A stretch of DNA of 64,000 bases, taken from an uncultured Flavobacteriaceae bacterium (GTDB lineage: Bacteria > Bacteroidota > Bacteroidia > Flavobacteriales > Flavobacteriaceae). Both the position numbers and the translations under genes were made by a program. How positions within the stretch are numbered: the first letter of the stretch is position 1; the number at the start of each line of letters is the position of its first letter. The stretch spans positions 62,001-126,000 of the forward strand of contig CANNAN010000007.1 of assembly GCA_947502635.1 (NCBI GenBank), written 5' to 3'. Below are positions 62,948 through 64,000 of the stretch, piece after piece. Below the pieces are notes generated by a model. It was not told the origin of the DNA. It made no database searches and saw nothing but the letters and a program-made list of their open reading frames with translations.

Positions 62948-64000
62948 ATGAACATTCGTTTTTCTATAGCAATTTTAACTCTTAAAAAGTGGTTCAAGGT
63001 ACTTTCTTCCGAAAGCGCTTCAGAATTACGCGACTATGAAGATAGTTATGGAAGTGTAAGTCAAAAAGAAGTCACTAAAGCTTTTGATGTCTTTGATGCT
63101 ATTGATTTAGATTGTGAATGGACAAAACTCCAAAATACTATTGATGTTCCTACTAAGGCTAAAAAACCGAAGGTTATTGCTCTCTTAAAACCATTTTTAA
63201 AATACGCTGCTGTTTTAGCGGGAATTCTTCTAGTAGGCTATTACGTTTCTTTCCACAAAGAGGCTGATGTGAATCGAACTCCCGTTATTTCCAAAAACTT
63301 ATCGGAGGAATTAAGACTAGTTGTTGGCAATAAAGTTCAGTATTTAACAGATGAGGGAGTAATCATTACTGATGTTAATGGTGGTGCCTTGGCAAAGTTT
63401 GAAAATGGTGAGTTAACCTATGTAAGCAATGCGCCATATAGTACGCAGGAACTTTATATTCCCTATGGTAAAACGTTAAGAGTTCGTTTGAGCGACGGAA
63501 CAAAAATTCATTGTGATTCAGGTACTTTGTTGACATATAACTCACAATTTGGAAGCGTAAATACCAGAGAAGTTTTTGTCAAAGGGCAAGCCTTTTTTGA
63601 TGTTTCAAAACGTGAAGCCCAAAAATTTATTGTGCATGCCAAAGAACTGGACATTACCGTTTTGGGAACGCAATTCAACGTTTCATCTTACCTCGATGAC
63701 ATAGTAACAAGTACAGTACTTTTAGAGGGAAGTATTGCACTTACTGCCAATGATAACCAAAAACCAGCACTGTTGGTACCTGGACAGCGGGCAGTTTATA
63801 ATAAGAACAAAAAGAAAATAACAGTAAATAACAATGTAAACACTTACGACCATACTGCTTGGATATCAGATAAAATGGTGTTTAAACGTGCAACGTTTGA
63901 AGAGATATTGAAAACCATATCCCGAAGAAATAATGTGACAATTATAAATCAAAACAAAACACTGGCTAAGCAAACATTTACGGCCACTTTCGATGTAGAA
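62948..64000 (+). CDS. FecR-family anti-sigma factor, cut at the right edge
   Basis: 351 codons are in the window and the frame is open at the end. It starts MNIRFSIAILTLKKWFKVLS, has a membrane helix at about 85-105 (FLKYAAVLAGILLVGYYVSF), a FecR domain (about 165-275; YIPYGKTLRVRLSDGTKIH, VLLEGSIALTAND) and part of the DUF4974 domain (VFKRATFEEILKTISRR). Only the end is missing. It is the partner of the sigma factor at 62300. Confidence 0.93.
   Translation, partial: MNIRFSIAILTLKKWFKVLSSESASELRDYEDSYGSVSQKEVTKAFDVFDAIDLDCEWTKLQNTIDVPTKAKKPKVIALLKPFLKYAAVLAGILLVGYYVSFHKEADVNRTPVISKNLSEELRLVVGNKVQYLTDEGVIITDVNGGALAKFENGELTYVSNAPYSTQELYIPYGKTLRVRLSDGTKIHCDSGTLLTYNSQFGSVNTREVFVKGQAFFDVSKREAQKFIVHAKELDITVLGTQFNVSSYLDDIVTSTVLLEGSIALTANDNQKPALLVPGQRAVYNKNKKKITVNNNVNTYDHTAWISDKMVFKRATFEEILKTISRRNNVTIINQNKTLAKQTFTATFDVE

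Noticed and set aside
63265-63290. tRNA-like T-arm motif (GAATCGAACTCCC) near the right edge
   Set aside because: It lies inside the FecR frame (VNRTPV) and no cloverleaf can be formed around it.
1-64000. CRISPR array, prophage or intact insertion sequence
   Set aside because: No regularly spaced repeats, no phage head/portal/lysis genes and no intact transposase frame were seen; the tail-collar gene alone is not enough.

Overview
The window is about one-third GC and reads as the chromosome of a member of the Bacteroidota, almost certainly a marine-type flavobacterium (Flavobacteriaceae). The indicators are a SusC/SusD pair with FecR/ECF-sigma regulators, type IX secretion C-terminal sorting domains, lipoproteins with Asp/Glu-rich residues after the lipobox Cys, TAnnTTTG-type -7 promoter elements, LytTR two-component pairs, a mevalonate-pathway isoprenoid block and Bacteroidota-specific families (DUF4249, PycTM, TssD-type Hcp). 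No rRNA, tRNA, CRISPR array, intact insertion sequence or prophage was recognised.

Layout: 1-1.4 kb holds a cut secreted protein and an RsuA-like pseudouridine synthase whose catalytic-Asp position is Gly. 1.5-8.5 kb is the most unusual block: five exported-looking proteins without signal peptides (a papain-like Cys/His/Asp protein, a phage tail-collar protein, two RhiA-like paralogues, one unknown) around a TPR histidine kinase/LytTR regulator pair. 8.8-13.2 kb is mvaD - broken four-helix-bundle gene - mevalonate kinase - UbiA prenyltransferase - nitrilase. 13.3-17.7 kb holds small lipoproteins, DUF1697, a RelE/ParE-like toxin with a frameshifted antitoxin, a BaiN-like flavoprotein and a GDPD. 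17.8-20.7 kb is a serine hydrolase with a LytS/LytTR pair. 21-24.8 kb is a large lipoprotein joining a metallophosphoesterase to an outer-membrane barrel. 24.8-28.3 kb is a tight thiol/methionine-sulfoxide repair operon (msrB, msrA, thioredoxin-like, glutaredoxin-like, msrA-like, hydrolase-OsmC). 28.5-30.3 kb is an HD-PycTM protein and a pentapeptide-repeat protein, followed by palindromic repeats.

30.5-36.8 kb holds a GAF protein, a start-less DUF4249 lipoprotein gene, transaldolase and transketolase. 36.8-42.7 kb is a decayed zone: a shattered alcohol dehydrogenase, two SRPBCC paralogues, an AraC regulator, a membrane protein, a leucine-rich-repeat protein, a broken TssD/Hcp gene and, at its far edge, a decayed copy of the 5' end of the transketolase gene. 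42.7-46.7 kb encodes two type IX-secreted proteins (esterase-like and beta-helix) with an octanucleotide repeat in the leader. 47.4-52.3 kb is a siderophore receptor operon ending in a PepSY membrane reductase-like protein, headed by a 43-base palindrome. 52.4-54.5 kb has a mobilisation-protein remnant and a LysR regulator divergent from a DUF1338 oxygenase. 54.6-64 kb is a SusCD uptake system with STN domain, FecR and ECF sigma, next to a second ECF/FecR pair that runs off the right edge.

The working theme is outer-membrane nutrient acquisition plus surface or exported proteins and oxidative repair, broken by accessory islands with pseudogenes. The best candidates for undescribed biology are the 1.5-8.5 kb signal-peptide-less cluster with its own two-component pair, and the HD-PycTM fusion without a nucleotide cyclase nearby.
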